Source: a bacterium UBP11_UBA4055 | Lineage (GTDB): Bacteria; UBA4055 | Length of the DNA: 64,000 nt | Direction: 5' to 3' | Assembly: GCA_002382735.1 (NCBI GenBank) | Contig: DFZN01000059.1 | Span: 1 to 64,000, forward strand | Shown here: in pieces, positions 1 to 9,670 of the stretch | How positions within the stretch are numbered: the first letter of the stretch is position 1 | Layout of the letters: each line of letters begins with the position of its first letter | The notes under the pieces: generated by a model | Databases searched by the model: none | What the model saw: only the letters and a program-made list of their open reading frames with translations | What the model was told of the DNA's origin: nothing | Program-made: the position numbers and the translations under genes

Positions 1-1307
1 TCACCGTATAGGTATTTGTTCTCTACTGCAAGATCCATTGAGTAATGTGCGAATTGAAGTGACATGCCTGCTGCTGAAGAATAAAAAGACTGCCCTCCCA
101 AAGTAATACCGCTCCTAAGTCTGAACCAGCTCGCAGAATTATGAAACCATTCAAAACCTGTTGAAAATCTGGGAATATATGTGGAATAAAGTCTGTCTGA
201 GAAGCCCTGAATATATGACGATGTCCAGAAAAAATTCTGATTTTTGGGAAAAAGTTTCCATACATAATCGAGTTTCATTTCGACAGGCAGTGAAGTATAG
301 AAATTTCCTATATTTTCGGAGTTTTCATTTTCGGTGAACAACGAATCGTTCCCTTCCAGATCGCTTATTAAAATTCCGTCCATAATGTACTGGTATTTGT
401 AGATTCTGTTGCTCTTGTACCAGTTTATCACGGAATATAAATTATTGAATGTGAGCCCGATCTTCATATTCCCGTTATGTGACAATACACCGGAAAAACC
501 CAGGTCCGACCCAAAACCCATTCCCGCTTCAGAAACTAATATCTCGAACTCTCCTTTTACTACTGTTGACCCTTCGGTGACGCTGCCTGTTGAAATATAA
601 GAATCAATATTTTTCAGTTTTAAATAAGCCGGTCGTAATTTAGTATCACTGCCTTCTTCAAGATCGTCCATCTCTACTCCGGAAGCAGAATGAATGAACC
701 TCAATGTTCCGCCTATTGAAAATTCTTTAAAATACCTGTCTAACCAGGTTTGTTTCACCGGTGCCGCATAAGACATGCCAAAAGAATAAAAGTTCAAAAC
801 TTCAGCGTCAAGTTCTTCCGCATCATATACCTTTCCTAATTCTGAGCCTTTAAGAATAAATTCAAGGAAATCTTCAGGTATGGAAATGTTCTGAATCGAG
901 TTTACCCCAAATGACCAGCCCCTATTGTTTTGGGTAAGACTTATTAAGTCCATACTGACACGGTTTTGTAATCTCCATTTCCCGTTAAGCTGGTCTAAAA
1001 TTCTATTAATATCTGCCGTTGACCACGAATTATCCCCACCTTCTGAAAAATAATCGTTATAAACACTCACAGAAAAAGAATTTTCTGCCATTAAGCTAAA
1101 ATTAGGGAAAGGAAGAAACGCTAAAGTCATTGAAGCGTTAACATTATCTGATAATCCCAGATTGGAGGGATTGTTATTTATAGCATCAATCCCCGCAAGA
1201 ATCGATCCGTTACTCCACGAAGCACCCATAATTTTTGGATTATTTTCGGCGGCGCTTAATTTTAAAATGATAATCAGTGTAAAGAAAAATATATAACCTT
1301 TCATCAT
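1..1307 (-). CDS. Outer-membrane beta-barrel protein, DUF5723-like (C-terminus beyond window)
   Basis: An open frame runs leftward from an ATG at 1307 to the window edge without a stop, about 435 codons. It begins with a signal peptide (MKGYIFFF..., hydrophobic, ending LSAAEN) and an early NNPSNLG motif of the kind seen near the N-terminus of DUF5723/PorV-like barrels of the FCB group. The rest is rich in alternating aromatic and polar residues typical of outer-membrane strands. The start follows GGTGAG and lies 3 bases after the stop of the lipoprotein gene 1311-1898, so the two are probably cotranscribed. Family assignment is by eye; the barrel nature is more certain than the family. The C-terminus is outside the window. 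Confidence 0.65.
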   Translation of the reverse strand, partial: MMKGYIFFFTLIIILKLSAAENNPKIMGASWSNGSILAGIDAINNNPSNLGLSDNVNASMTLAFLPFPNFSLMAENSFSVSVYNDYFSEGGDNSWSTADINRILDQLNGKWRLQNRVSMDLISLTQNNRGWSFGVNSIQNISIPEDFLEFILKGSELGKVYDAEELDAEVLNFYSFGMSYAAPVKQTWLDRYFKEFSIGGTLRFIHSASGVEMDDLEEGSDTKLRPAYLKLKNIDSYISTGSVTEGSTVVKGEFEILVSEAGMGFGSDLGFSGVLSHNGNMKIGLTFNNLYSVINWYKSNRIYKYQYIMDGILISDLEGNDSLFTENENSENIGNFYTSLPVEMKLDYVWKLFPKNQNFFWTSSYIQGFSDRLYSTYIPRFSTGFEWFHNSASWFRLRSGITLGGQSFYSSAAGMSLQFAHYSMDLAVENKYLYG

Positions 1308-1310
1308 TTG

Positions 1311-1898
1311 CTACTCACCATCAATTTTTATGACAAAGTGCCCGTATATCGAAACTCTGGATTCAATGTAATCATTTTCACCCAGTACCGGCGCACCTCC
1401 TTCGGATAACCTTAAAGTGCTTTTTAGATAAGAGTCATTTTGAAGCAGCATATCAATAACATCCCCGTCCAAGGTTAATCCTTCGCTGTCGATCTGGAGA
1501 TCCGGATTTTCAGCGATGACTGCGGGATCGTTAAGAAAATAGCCGTCCGTACCTGCGGGATTTTGGATCACCCATATTTTTATAAGCGTCTTGATATCTC
1601 CCGAAAGATCGCCGGAAAATGTAGTATCGGCAGCGGCATTCACCTCAAAAAGGACTTTTGAATACTCCGTCTGATTATTGATAAACGCATTTATCTTTAT
1701 GCTCTTGACTTCCACAACGGTCGCGTCGCTTCCTATAAGCGCATCAACCTGCTTGAGATCATCTGATTCATACCTGTCATTCTCGAAAGAAATACTTAAT
1801 TTGTAATCCTCGATCGTGAAACTGTCTGCCGGTTCGCCGGGCATTGAGCAGGATACTACAATAAAAAATGCCGCTATCAAAGCCAGTCGGATCCTCAT
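1311..1898 (-). CDS. Putative lipoprotein, 195 aa, unknown function
   Basis: The N-terminus MRIRLALIAAFFIVVSC is a lipoprotein signal with lipobox VVSC; the acylated cysteine would be residue 17. The mature part is soluble and mixed alpha/beta, with no motif I recognise. The fold could be an Ig-like or beta-sandwich domain, but nothing in the sequence proves it. It is immediately followed by the barrel gene ending at 1307 (3-base gap) and preceded by the T9SS cargo gene, so it is likely an envelope partner of one or both. GGAGG lies a few bases before the ATG. Confidence 0.7.
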   Translation of the reverse strand: MRIRLALIAAFFIVVSCSMPGEPADSFTIEDYKLSISFENDRYESDDLKQVDALIGSDATVVEVKSIKINAFINNQTEYSKVLFEVNAAADTTFSGDLSGDIKTLIKIWVIQNPAGTDGYFLNDPAVIAENPDLQIDSEGLTLDGDVIDMLLQNDSYLKSTLRLSEGGAPVLGENDYIESRVSIYGHFVIKIDGE

Positions 1899-1940
1899 TT
1901 AAAACCTCCGCCAGTTTCTATTTTGAATGGTTCAGCGTTT

Positions 1941-3344
1941 TCATTTCATCAGGATCATTTTTCGGGTAAGTGACATTCCGTTAGCTTCAAGAGTATAATA
2001 ATAAATTCCGGAATTTAAACTTGAACCGTCAAATTCAACTGAATGGGTCCCTGCAAATAAAGATGAGTTAATTTCCGAGACCTTTTGCCCGGCCGCATTG
2101 TAGATTGTCAGATTCACTTTTGACTCTTCAGGCAGCGCGAACTTTATCTGAGTTACAGGATTAAACGGATTCGGATAATTCTGCTCCAGTTCAAATTTTT
2201 CGGGTATCGGTCCGACGCTTTCAATACCCGACAACATATCAACAAACCTTCCGTAAACATCGCCGTCCGACAGAGTCGAATCTATTTTCGATGCAAAAAC
2301 CGCATAATGGCTTCCTCCAAAACCCACGCCGCCCATAGGAATTTTCTCACCGGAAGATTCAAAAATAACAGCCGGCTCACTTACTGCGACACCGTCCTTA
2401 TCAAAAAACCTTCCCATCAACGAGCCGTTGGAAAATTGTGTCCATGTTATAAAATAATTTGTACCGTCAAAAGCAACCCATGGTATCATCGGGTCATTTA
2501 TCGGTTCGCAAATTGTAAAAGGATCTTGAACTATTCCTGCAGTTGTTATAAAACTACCTGCCAATGTCCATGGGGAATCATAATCAGGTGCTTCATGAAA
2601 AGTCAATAAATATCTTGTACCGTCAAATGCAAGGCTTGTTGGATTATCACTATAATACGGCCCATTATCTATCACAAAATTTGATCCGACCAGTGAACCT
2701 GTACTGCTTACGAATTGTCCGCTAATATCTTTATCTCTTTCAGCAATTACAACGACCCATGCAACAAGATAATTTGAACCGTCGAACGCAATTGAGACTT
2801 CGCGGGAATAATTATTACTGATCTGAAATTCTGCACCGATCAAGTTTCCGCTTTTGTCAATCATCTGTCCGTATAAATGCTCATCGGTCTTGACAAAAAC
2901 TGCCAAGAACGAATTTGAACCGTAAATTATTTTATATGTCATTTCCCTTTCTATCGACACATCGGTACTGATTGAGAAGGGGCTGCCTGTCAGGTTTCCG
3001 GAAGTATTAATATACTGTCCTTTGAGTTCGCCGGTTAATTCGCACCAGATCAACAGATAGTTTGTCCCGTCGAATGCCGCCGCCGGCCATTTACCCTCTG
3101 AGTTTAATGTGATTCTCTCACCCACCAGTGATCCCGGATATGATATCAACTGCGCATTGACTGCTTTCGAACTGACAGAATTCCCTGATAAACAAAGTAA
3201 AAAATTCTCGCCGCCAAACGCTGCCCCGCTACAGAATGTAGAATCAGTACCGACAGCGATCTCGAATTCCTGCGCATTCAAACTGAATGCTGCCAAAATC
3301 ATAATTGACAACACCGCCATGCTTTTTACATTAACCCTGAACAT
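1941..3344 (-). CDS. Exported T9SS cargo with C-terminal sorting domain
   Basis: The chosen ATG at 3344 (MFRVNVKSM...) follows GGGAGGT by 6 bases; an in-frame ATG 30 bases upstream lacks such a site. A signal peptide ends LNAQE. The body holds repeated units of about 50 residues with the core AFDGTNYLLIW, as in surface beta-propellers. The last ~80 residues are a classical type IX secretion sorting tail: the linker QNYPNPFNPVTQIKF, then LTIYNAAGQ, and a final SLTRKMILMK. In this family the tail directs secretion across the outer membrane and surface attachment after cleavage (established). The binding target of the propeller is unknown. No T9SS machinery gene is visible in this window. Confidence 0.88.
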   Translation of the reverse strand: MFRVNVKSMAVLSIMILAAFSLNAQEFEIAVGTDSTFCSGAAFGGENFLLCLSGNSVSSKAVNAQLISYPGSLVGERITLNSEGKWPAAAFDGTNYLLIWCELTGELKGQYINTSGNLTGSPFSISTDVSIEREMTYKIIYGSNSFLAVFVKTDEHLYGQMIDKSGNLIGAEFQISNNYSREVSIAFDGSNYLVAWVVVIAERDKDISGQFVSSTGSLVGSNFVIDNGPYYSDNPTSLAFDGTRYLLTFHEAPDYDSPWTLAGSFITTAGIVQDPFTICEPINDPMIPWVAFDGTNYFITWTQFSNGSLMGRFFDKDGVAVSEPAVIFESSGEKIPMGGVGFGGSHYAVFASKIDSTLSDGDVYGRFVDMLSGIESVGPIPEKFELEQNYPNPFNPVTQIKFALPEESKVNLTIYNAAGQKVSEINSSLFAGTHSVEFDGSSLNSGIYYYTLEANGMSLTRKMILMK

Positions 3345-3428
3345 TACAGACCTCCCTGTTATTATGTGCTTCATTTTTTTACATATTACTTGTGTAATTT
3401 GCTAAATTATTCCCGTTTTGTCAAGTAT

Positions 3429-3455
3429 AAAAAAGGGAGCAAAATTGCCCCCTTT
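3429..3455 (-). terminator. Intrinsic terminator of the 3477-5426 gene
   Basis: On the minus strand AAAGGGGGC, a 6-base AATTTT loop and GCTCCCTTT form a 9-bp stem with one G-U pair, followed by a run of T. It lies just after the stop of the gene at 3477. The element and its GTGCGT flank nearly repeat the terminator at 5525-5553. Confidence 0.8.
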
Positions 3456-3476
3456 GTGCGTGATATGCTACGATCT

Positions 3477-5426
3477 TTATTTACTCGGCCTTCTGGATTT
3501 AAGATAATTAATCCTGTCTTTCAATGGTCTGGTATTAACTAACTTCTTAATGAAAGTTCCGTCCCCTTCCTTACTAGGAATAGGCATAGGATCGATCATT
3601 TTATATAGCCCGCCGGTATAATAATACCACGGTTCAAAACATTCCATGATCTCAGAAAGATTACCTGTACCGGCCTGGTACGCATACTGATATTCTTCTT
3701 CAGGATCAAACGAAGACGACACATCGTCCCACTCATAGAAGAACTCATCTGAAAGGTTTCCGTATGTGTCGTAACCGAAAGTCGCCTTTTCATTTTTAAT
3801 CCAGACTGATGCATTGTTTTGCAAATTTATATTTTCGATCAATTTATCACCTGAGTAGGCATATTTCGTGCTGTCTTCCCAATAATTATACTCGCTGAAA
3901 CCACCATAAGTATGTTCGCTGGCGATCAGATTATTAACATAAGAATAATCTGAAGTTTCATAATTGAGCCATGTATTTCCGCCATCTTCAGTGTAAGAAG
4001 TTATCATTTTAATCGCTAAGTTTCCGCTATAGATGACTTTAAATTTCGCGAAATCATCGAAAAACACTTCATCCAGTTTGCCGTTAAGATAAGTGAATGT
4101 CTCCTCTTCCTGCCCTACTAATGTGCCGTATTCATATTCTGAAAACTGCGTTTGAGTCATAAGTTCTCCGGAATATAAGCAATCAGCGACACCCTTCCAC
4201 TCTTCGTTCCCATAGTCGTCATATTCAATTTCAGTTATTTTTGTCGGTTTACCGCCTGTATCGTATTCCAACAGAATCTCATAAGAAAGTGTCTCCTGTT
4301 TTGCAGGAGGGGTGGTCACGGGTTCTGTCATTCTGTATGGTTTCTTTGTGGTAGTGTTTGCGTAATGCAAATAGGAAGACCTTTGTTCTCCAACAGCTTC
4401 ACGGGAAACTATTCTGTTGTAGCTGTCATAATTATAGGTTGCTGTACTATTCCATTCAGGGTACAAATAATCTGTATAAATCTCCGATACAACTCTCCAA
4501 ACTGAACCGGGGTCAGGAGATGTTACATTTATCTGAATTAATTCGGCATCGCTGAATTCTCCGTCGCTCACTGTACATGTAATTGTATGAGTCGATACAT
4601 TGTTCGGTGCCGTCCATGTTACGCTTGAACCTGTTGTGGAAGACAAAATACCGCCTGTCTTGGTCCATGTATAAGTCAGGTCGTCCCCGTTAGCATCCGT
4701 CGCCGTACATGTGATCTCCGTAGAGCCGCCTGATACCACTGACGAAGGATCCGCAGTAAGACTTGAAATGACCGGCGCGACATTTTCAGCAACGACGATC
4801 GTCACAGATTTTTCCACAGAAGTTCTTACTGTGGGATCGCTTACCTTACATGTTACAATATATGATCCCTCGGCTGCAGGAGCTGTCCACTGCGCGAACT
4901 GGTTCGCTCCGTAAATTGAGCCGCCGATGGAAGTCCATTCGTATGTCAGAACATCACCGTCCGCATCAGTCGCGTTACAGATCAGATTCGTTGTCGTGGA
5001 AGGTTCAATAGAATAATCGGTCGCCGTCAGACTTATTATTACAGGCGGATTTGTAGGAGTTGCCGTAACTTCAATATTAACTCTTTCATTATCTGAAGAG
5101 GGGCCGTCGCTTACATAAACAGTAATTGTGTAGATCCCGACTTCTGCAGGAGCTGTCCATGTTTTTTGCGCCGTCATTATTCCTGAGAATGTCCCGCTTG
5201 TGCAGGTCCAGTTATAACTTAACGCATCTCCGTCTTCGTCTGTAGCATTGCAATACAGGTCCGATGTGCCGCCCGGCGCGACTTGGACAGCCGTGGAAAT
5301 AAGTTCGCTGATAACAGGCGCATTGTTCGTCGGCGGAGCTGTGGGGTTGCTGTCATCATCTGAACATGACCATACCGTTATGCCCAATAATACCGCTAAG
5401 GCCAACGATGTTAAAGTTTTCCTCAT
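3477..5426 (-). CDS. Lipoprotein with three Ig/PKD-like repeats and a YD-like C-terminal region
   Basis: The signal MRKTLTSLALAVLLGITVWSC contains a lipobox with cysteine at residue 21, followed by an acidic SDDDSNP linker. Three tandem repeats of about 90 residues follow (roughly 35-120, 125-215, 217-305). Each contains CNATDxDGDxLxYxWT and ends in xYxITCxVSDG, the pattern of PKD or Ig-like extracellular domains. Residues ~310-600 contain short repeated Tyr/Asp-rich segments such as YNYDSYNRIVS, resembling YD-type or TonB-independent surface repeats. Strong ribosome site AGAGGAGG before the ATG. A surface adhesion or scaffold role is inferred from the domains only. Confidence 0.82.
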   Translation of the reverse strand: MRKTLTSLALAVLLGITVWSCSDDDSNPTAPPTNNAPVISELISTAVQVAPGGTSDLYCNATDEDGDALSYNWTCTSGTFSGIMTAQKTWTAPAEVGIYTITVYVSDGPSSDNERVNIEVTATPTNPPVIISLTATDYSIEPSTTTNLICNATDADGDVLTYEWTSIGGSIYGANQFAQWTAPAAEGSYIVTCKVSDPTVRTSVEKSVTIVVAENVAPVISSLTADPSSVVSGGSTEITCTATDANGDDLTYTWTKTGGILSSTTGSSVTWTAPNNVSTHTITCTVSDGEFSDAELIQINVTSPDPGSVWRVVSEIYTDYLYPEWNSTATYNYDSYNRIVSREAVGEQRSSYLHYANTTTKKPYRMTEPVTTPPAKQETLSYEILLEYDTGGKPTKITEIEYDDYGNEEWKGVADCLYSGELMTQTQFSEYEYGTLVGQEEETFTYLNGKLDEVFFDDFAKFKVIYSGNLAIKMITSYTEDGGNTWLNYETSDYSYVNNLIASEHTYGGFSEYNYWEDSTKYAYSGDKLIENINLQNNASVWIKNEKATFGYDTYGNLSDEFFYEWDDVSSSFDPEEEYQYAYQAGTGNLSEIMECFEPWYYYTGGLYKMIDPMPIPSKEGDGTFIKKLVNTRPLKDRINYLKSRRPSK

Positions 5427-5524
5427 GATAAACCTCCTCTTTTATTAACTCTTTTCGAATCTGCGTCTTGCTTTTGGTGAATATGTAGGTGTAATCTGTG
5501 GAATTAATTATGGATTGTCAAGTG

Positions 5525-5553
5525 AAAAAAAAGGGAGCAAAAATGCTCCCTTT
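5525..5553 (-). terminator. Intrinsic terminator of the 5579-6928 gene
   Basis: On the minus strand a perfect 9-bp stem (AAAGGGAGC / GCTCCCTTT) with a T-rich loop is followed by eight T. It lies 25 bases after the stop of the barrel gene. Confidence 0.88.
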
Positions 5554-5578
5554 GTGCGTAAATAGTGAAAATTGATAC

Positions 5579-6928
5579 CTATTCGAACATGTAAACCAGA
5601 CCAAGTGACATGTTGTCTAAAGGCGCTTCATCAAAACTCAAGGAACTAACATCTGTCTGGAATTCGATCTTGAAGTTGCCATTCTGCAGAGCAACACCTG
5701 TAGTAACATTTACTGTCTCGTATGTAGGATCTGTCTCCTCTGTTTCATAATCATTGTTGTCAGTTTCTTCGTCGTCATATTCGCTACCGCCCCAAAGATT
5801 ATCGAAAGTTTTATTAAATCCTCCCCACAGCTGTACTGAATTAAATCCCCACCAAGTCTTAGGGTCGATCTCTTTGATGAGCTCAACACCCATTCTGTAA
5901 GTCGGCAGAAGTGTCATCCTCGATTCGTACCAGTTATTCGTATATGTATTGATCACATTATCTCTTTCCTGAGCAATACTCTGATATCTGAATTCAAAAT
6001 CGTTATAGACTTTTACACCGTCAGCAGGTTTATAGTGAACGCCTGAACCGAGAGTAAAGTTGAAAACCGATCCGCTGAATTCGTCTGCTTCGAATGTTCC
6101 TGATCCAGGAGGGTTCTCGGTATCTTCCGAAGATTCGAAAGAGAAATAATTAAACTTCAAGTAAGGCGCATAGTCAACCTTTGTTCCGGTAACATAGTAT
6201 CTTCCGTTAAGTCCAAAATTCCAAATACCGTCACAGTTTACAATTCCTGCCTCATACTGGTCATCGCCGTCAACAGTATATTCTGAATCGAAACTCCAAA
6301 AATCGAGATTCATGCTGGCGTCTATGAAGTGGTTATCATCAAGTATCATAGTTCCGCCCCAGGTTGTCTCAAGCCCCCAGAAGCTGTTATTCCAGTCGTA
6401 ATCATTTCCTAAAGTATCATCATCATAATCCTCTTCTTCAGCATTTCCGTTAGAATACATTTTGAGTCCGAGACCGAGAAGCAGGTTGTCTCTTAGACCT
6501 AAAGCGAAATAAGAATTGATTCTGTTCGTGGACTCATAAGCTCCTCCCCACCAGCCGTCAGGGTCGTAATCATTTGCTGCTCCCCAGTCAAGTCCGACAT
6601 GATCGAACACATCGTTTACAGTAACCATTGAGTTCTGCTCTGCCGAGATCTGCCATGCCATCGGCTTCGGGAGGCTCAGGAAGTTGTTCAGGTTGAATCT
6701 TACGAGACCCCAGACATTCCCGTTCGCTCTGCCAAGCCATGCTCCTTCCTGACCGGTAAGTATCCTCTGCGGGAAGTCTGCGTAGTTCGATGTTTCAATG
6801 AGCGAGTAAACTCCGCCCATTGCGTTGACTCTCAGGTTGGGGACTTCATTTGTGAGTCCTTCCTGAAACTGTGCGTTGGCGAGTGAGAACATCGCCAGAA
6901 TTCCCAGAATTGCAAATATCTTTTTCAT
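5579..6928 (-). CDS. Putative outer-membrane beta-barrel protein, about 449 aa
   Basis: Start chosen at the ATG at 6928 (MKKIFAILG...), which has AAGGAG 5 bases upstream; a GTG two codons earlier overlaps that site. The signal peptide ends LANAQF. The mature protein is made of alternating beta-strand stretches rich in Trp, Tyr, Phe, Asp and Asn, and ends SLGLVYMFE, with the C-terminal aromatic residue expected for BAM-inserted barrels. No enzyme motif is seen. It is flanked by its own terminator and about 110 bases of intergenic DNA upstream, suggesting a monocistronic gene. The long acidic Asn/Asp-rich loops could bind calcium (inference). Confidence 0.75.
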   Translation of the reverse strand: MKKIFAILGILAMFSLANAQFQEGLTNEVPNLRVNAMGGVYSLIETSNYADFPQRILTGQEGAWLGRANGNVWGLVRFNLNNFLSLPKPMAWQISAEQNSMVTVNDVFDHVGLDWGAANDYDPDGWWGGAYESTNRINSYFALGLRDNLLLGLGLKMYSNGNAEEEDYDDDTLGNDYDWNNSFWGLETTWGGTMILDDNHFIDASMNLDFWSFDSEYTVDGDDQYEAGIVNCDGIWNFGLNGRYYVTGTKVDYAPYLKFNYFSFESSEDTENPPGSGTFEADEFSGSVFNFTLGSGVHYKPADGVKVYNDFEFRYQSIAQERDNVINTYTNNWYESRMTLLPTYRMGVELIKEIDPKTWWGFNSVQLWGGFNKTFDNLWGGSEYDDEETDNNDYETEETDPTYETVNVTTGVALQNGNFKIEFQTDVSSLSFDEAPLDNMSLGLVYMFE

Positions 6929-7042
6929 TTCCACTCCTTTTTTAAATTGACATTTTAGGCATAAAATTTACATGTCAACCGTAAATTAATAAATTCTTAA
7001 GGCAAAGTCAAGCTTTTATTCACAAATTATTCACAAAAGAAA

Positions 7043-7537
7043 TTACATGAACTTATAGCCGACCCTTATGCCGAAGTGGTTCGCAGAATCACCGTCTGTC
7101 TGAACCGAATTAAAGAAAGCCGAAAAGTCGAATTTCTCATGCACATATCCGCCTCCGAAAGCGAAAGTCAGCTCTGTCTCATCAGCTTCATCTCCGTCCC
7201 AGTCAACAGTAAACACTGTAAAACCCATTTCAAACAGCCCGTATAACTTGTTCGGGAATTTGTACCTGCCGCCGAACATGAAGGGTATCTCTGAAAAACT
7301 CCAGTCGTCATCCTCACCGGAGATGTAGATATAACCGAGCCTGCCTGTAATATCGATCTCAGGTTTTACGGGATAATAAAGCTTACCTGATATTCCGATG
7401 CCCATACCGGCCGCATCTGCAAAATCTCCCATCGGCAGGGCAAGCTCAACTCCTCCGTCCCACGATACCTGTTTACTTTCCTGAGCAAAGCTCACTGCCA
7501 CAGCGATCATAACGGCGAATAAAACGATCTTCTTCAT
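7043..7537 (-). CDS. Small outer-membrane beta-barrel protein, 164 aa
   Basis: The signal peptide MKKIVLFAVMIAVAVSFAQE precedes a compact sequence of about eight amphipathic strands. It ends HFGIRVGYKFM, close to the OmpA/OmpW-like 8-stranded barrel C-terminus. GAGGAG lies upstream of the ATG. No soluble peptidoglycan-binding domain is present. Function cannot be assigned beyond barrel. Confidence 0.75.
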   Translation of the reverse strand: MKKIVLFAVMIAVAVSFAQESKQVSWDGGVELALPMGDFADAAGMGIGISGKLYYPVKPEIDITGRLGYIYISGEDDDWSFSEIPFMFGGRYKFPNKLYGLFEMGFTVFTVDWDGDEADETELTFAFGGGYVHEKFDFSAFFNSVQTDGDSANHFGIRVGYKFM

Positions 7538-7618
7538 GAAATTTCTCCTCTTAAAGATTTAATTTTGTGGTGAATGGTAACAAATTTTTGATATAAAGTC
7601 AAGAAATATAGCTATAAA

Positions 7619-7646
7619 TAAAAAAACCCCGGAAGGACCGGGGTTT
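7619..7646 (-). terminator. Intrinsic terminator of the 7667-8674 gene
   Basis: AAACCCCGG and CCGGGGTTT form a 9-bp stem around a 5-base loop, with a T run on the minus strand after the stem, 20 bases past the stop at 7667. Confidence 0.88.
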
Positions 7647-7666
7647 GTAGCTAAGTCGTAAGCGTT

Positions 7667-8674
7667 TTACTTCAGAAAATCAAATTTGTAAACAGCACCT
7701 AAACCATAAGCAATGCCCATATCAGTATCTTCCATTGACATATCCACTGATAAGCCAAGGTCAGCAAAGATGTTAAGTTCAGGCATCACATAATAATTTC
7801 CTCGCGCGCTGACATTCATTTTCCAGAGCATGTCAAGATATTCACCCGCTGCTGCATCGTAAGTTGAATGCTCAGTATCCAGAATATTAAAATTCAGGTC
7901 AGCTTCAAGATTAAACTTTTCGTTAAAATCTTTTGCGAACATACCACCGATTACAACTTCAGTATCTTTGTCAGCAGCATCCTCGTTCAGCTGTGTGATG
8001 AAGCTAAGGTAAGGCTTGATCATCATGTTGCCTTCCATCTGGTGAGCGTAGCATCCCTTTACACCGAAATACATTGGCAGATCATCTGTATCTTCACCAT
8101 CAACAGACTCCAATACGCCCATTTCGAAAACTCCGTAGATAGCCATACCTTTTTCGAATTCATCCCATGGTGTAAGACCATGCTGTTCGATCTCTCTGTT
8201 GTCAAAACCGAAATTTACCCACATGTCAAGTACTTGAACTCCGTAAGCATCCGCATCTTCGTCTTGCTCTGTAAGGTTTACATATGTAAAAGGCAAGCCA
8301 AGCTTAACGAAGAGATTATTGGGCAAATATGCTTTTGCCATCGGTTCTAGAGCTATATACATTGCTTTGGCAAAAACATCTCCGTTTGGTGGCGCATCTC
8401 CGTCGTATGTGTATTTTGACATCATGTACCCTGCGTCTGCATGAAGGTAAAGCTTGAACATATCGTTGGGTTTCGCCTCAAACTGGTAATTCACATTCGG
8501 CACTGTAAAATTCATGAATTGGACTTTAGAATCGTATGCCCACATTCCGTACATTGGTGAATATGAACCCATGCTAAAATCAGCACCCGCGAGAACTTCA
8601 TTTTTTGTGATCTCCATCTGTGAAAACGCCATCGCTGCGATCATTATCATCGCGATTGTAAGAGTTTTTTTCAT
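7667..8674 (-). CDS. Putative outer-membrane beta-barrel (porin-like) protein, 335 aa
   Basis: Signal peptide MKKTLTIAMIMIAAMAFSQ, then repeated amphipathic strands with acidic loops (for example DGDAPPNGD, EDTDD), ending AYGLGAVYKFDFLK. The overall pattern is that of a porin-like barrel. GGGAG lies upstream of the ATG and a terminator follows the stop, so it is probably transcribed alone. The upstream 210 bases to the next gene are AT-rich with no clear element. Confidence 0.75.
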   Translation of the reverse strand: MKKTLTIAMIMIAAMAFSQMEITKNEVLAGADFSMGSYSPMYGMWAYDSKVQFMNFTVPNVNYQFEAKPNDMFKLYLHADAGYMMSKYTYDGDAPPNGDVFAKAMYIALEPMAKAYLPNNLFVKLGLPFTYVNLTEQDEDADAYGVQVLDMWVNFGFDNREIEQHGLTPWDEFEKGMAIYGVFEMGVLESVDGEDTDDLPMYFGVKGCYAHQMEGNMMIKPYLSFITQLNEDAADKDTEVVIGGMFAKDFNEKFNLEADLNFNILDTEHSTYDAAAGEYLDMLWKMNVSARGNYYVMPELNIFADLGLSVDMSMEDTDMGIAYGLGAVYKFDFLK

Positions 8675-8885
8675 CTTTTCTCCCTTTTTAATTAGTGTTC
8701 CGTTTTTTTATCAAGGCCGTGTTTTTATTGTCATTTCATCAATTGCAAATCCTCTCCATAAACTGTTCACATTTTTTCATTAAGAGTATTTTACTACATA
8801 AAAAAGGCTTTGTCAATAGGTAATTTAAAAAAAATTATGCGTATTTGTGCCTGAAGGGTAAAAATATTAGTGTATGAGCTAATTA

Positions 8886-9656
8886 TCATCTCGGATATTT
8901 TATCTTTCCGGCGATCTTTGCGAGTAGCGATTTCGGCAGAAGAAAGGACACGAACCTCAACAGGTTGGTCTGAGATCCGTATATTGAAATATTCTTTCTT
9001 TTCTTCATGTCCCTGACCGCTTTCTCCACTATCTTGACGGGATCTTCGATCTTTAAGTGATTGACTTTCTTCTCTCTGGTCTCAAAGAACTCCGTCTGGG
9101 CAGGACCGGGACAGACCGCCGTTACAGAAATATCCCTTTCTTTCAGCTCTTCTCCGAGAGCGTAAGAAAAATTAAGTATAAAACACTTTGTAGCGGCGTA
9201 AACATTAAAATACGGAAGCGGCGCGAAAGCTGCCGACGACGCCACATTAGCTATCATTGAGCTTTCAGCCATATATTTCAGTAATTTCCTTGTGAGTATC
9301 ACGGGAGCTTTGACATTCACATCTATCATATCGCTGTAGTATTTTTCCTCTCCTTCACTGAACTCTTCGCTACGCCCGAAGCCGGCGTTATTGATGAGGA
9401 CTTTTATGAAAGGGTTTTCTTTTTCAGCCTTGTCCGAGATCAAGTCCAGCCCTTCCTTTGTTGAAAGGTCAGCCTCAATCGGAATACCTTTCACTCTTTC
9501 GAGCTTTGCGGCCAGTTCATCCAGCTTTGCCCCTCTCCTCGCAACAAGCCATATTTCCTCGAGATCGAGATTTTTTTCAAGCTCTTGCGCAAAAAGCCTG
9601 CCGAAGCCTGACGATGCTCCGGTTATTACCGCAACTCTCTTTCTGTCGATCTTCAT
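8886..9656 (-). CDS. Short-chain dehydrogenase/reductase family oxidoreductase
   Basis: The classical SDR signature is complete: the TGASSGFG cofactor motif near residue 13, NNAG near residue 90, a catalytic Ser in the VASSAAF segment, and YAATK as the active-site Tyr/Lys pair, followed by CPGP. These proteins reduce or oxidise carbonyl/alcohol substrates with NAD(P)(H) in the cytosol; the substrate cannot be read from the sequence. The length (256 aa) is normal, and the C-terminal LLPKSLLAKIAGK resembles the DltE/YqjQ-like subgroup. It is the last gene of the elbB-IIB-rng-SDR run, 14 bases after rng. Confidence 0.9.
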   Translation of the reverse strand: MKIDRKRVAVITGASSGFGRLFAQELEKNLDLEEIWLVARRGAKLDELAAKLERVKGIPIEADLSTKEGLDLISDKAEKENPFIKVLINNAGFGRSEEFSEGEEKYYSDMIDVNVKAPVILTRKLLKYMAESSMIANVASSAAFAPLPYFNVYAATKCFILNFSYALGEELKERDISVTAVCPGPAQTEFFETREKKVNHLKIEDPVKIVEKAVRDMKKRKNISIYGSQTNLLRFVSFLLPKSLLAKIAGKIKYPR

Positions 9657-9670
9657 ACTTTCCGTTTTTT

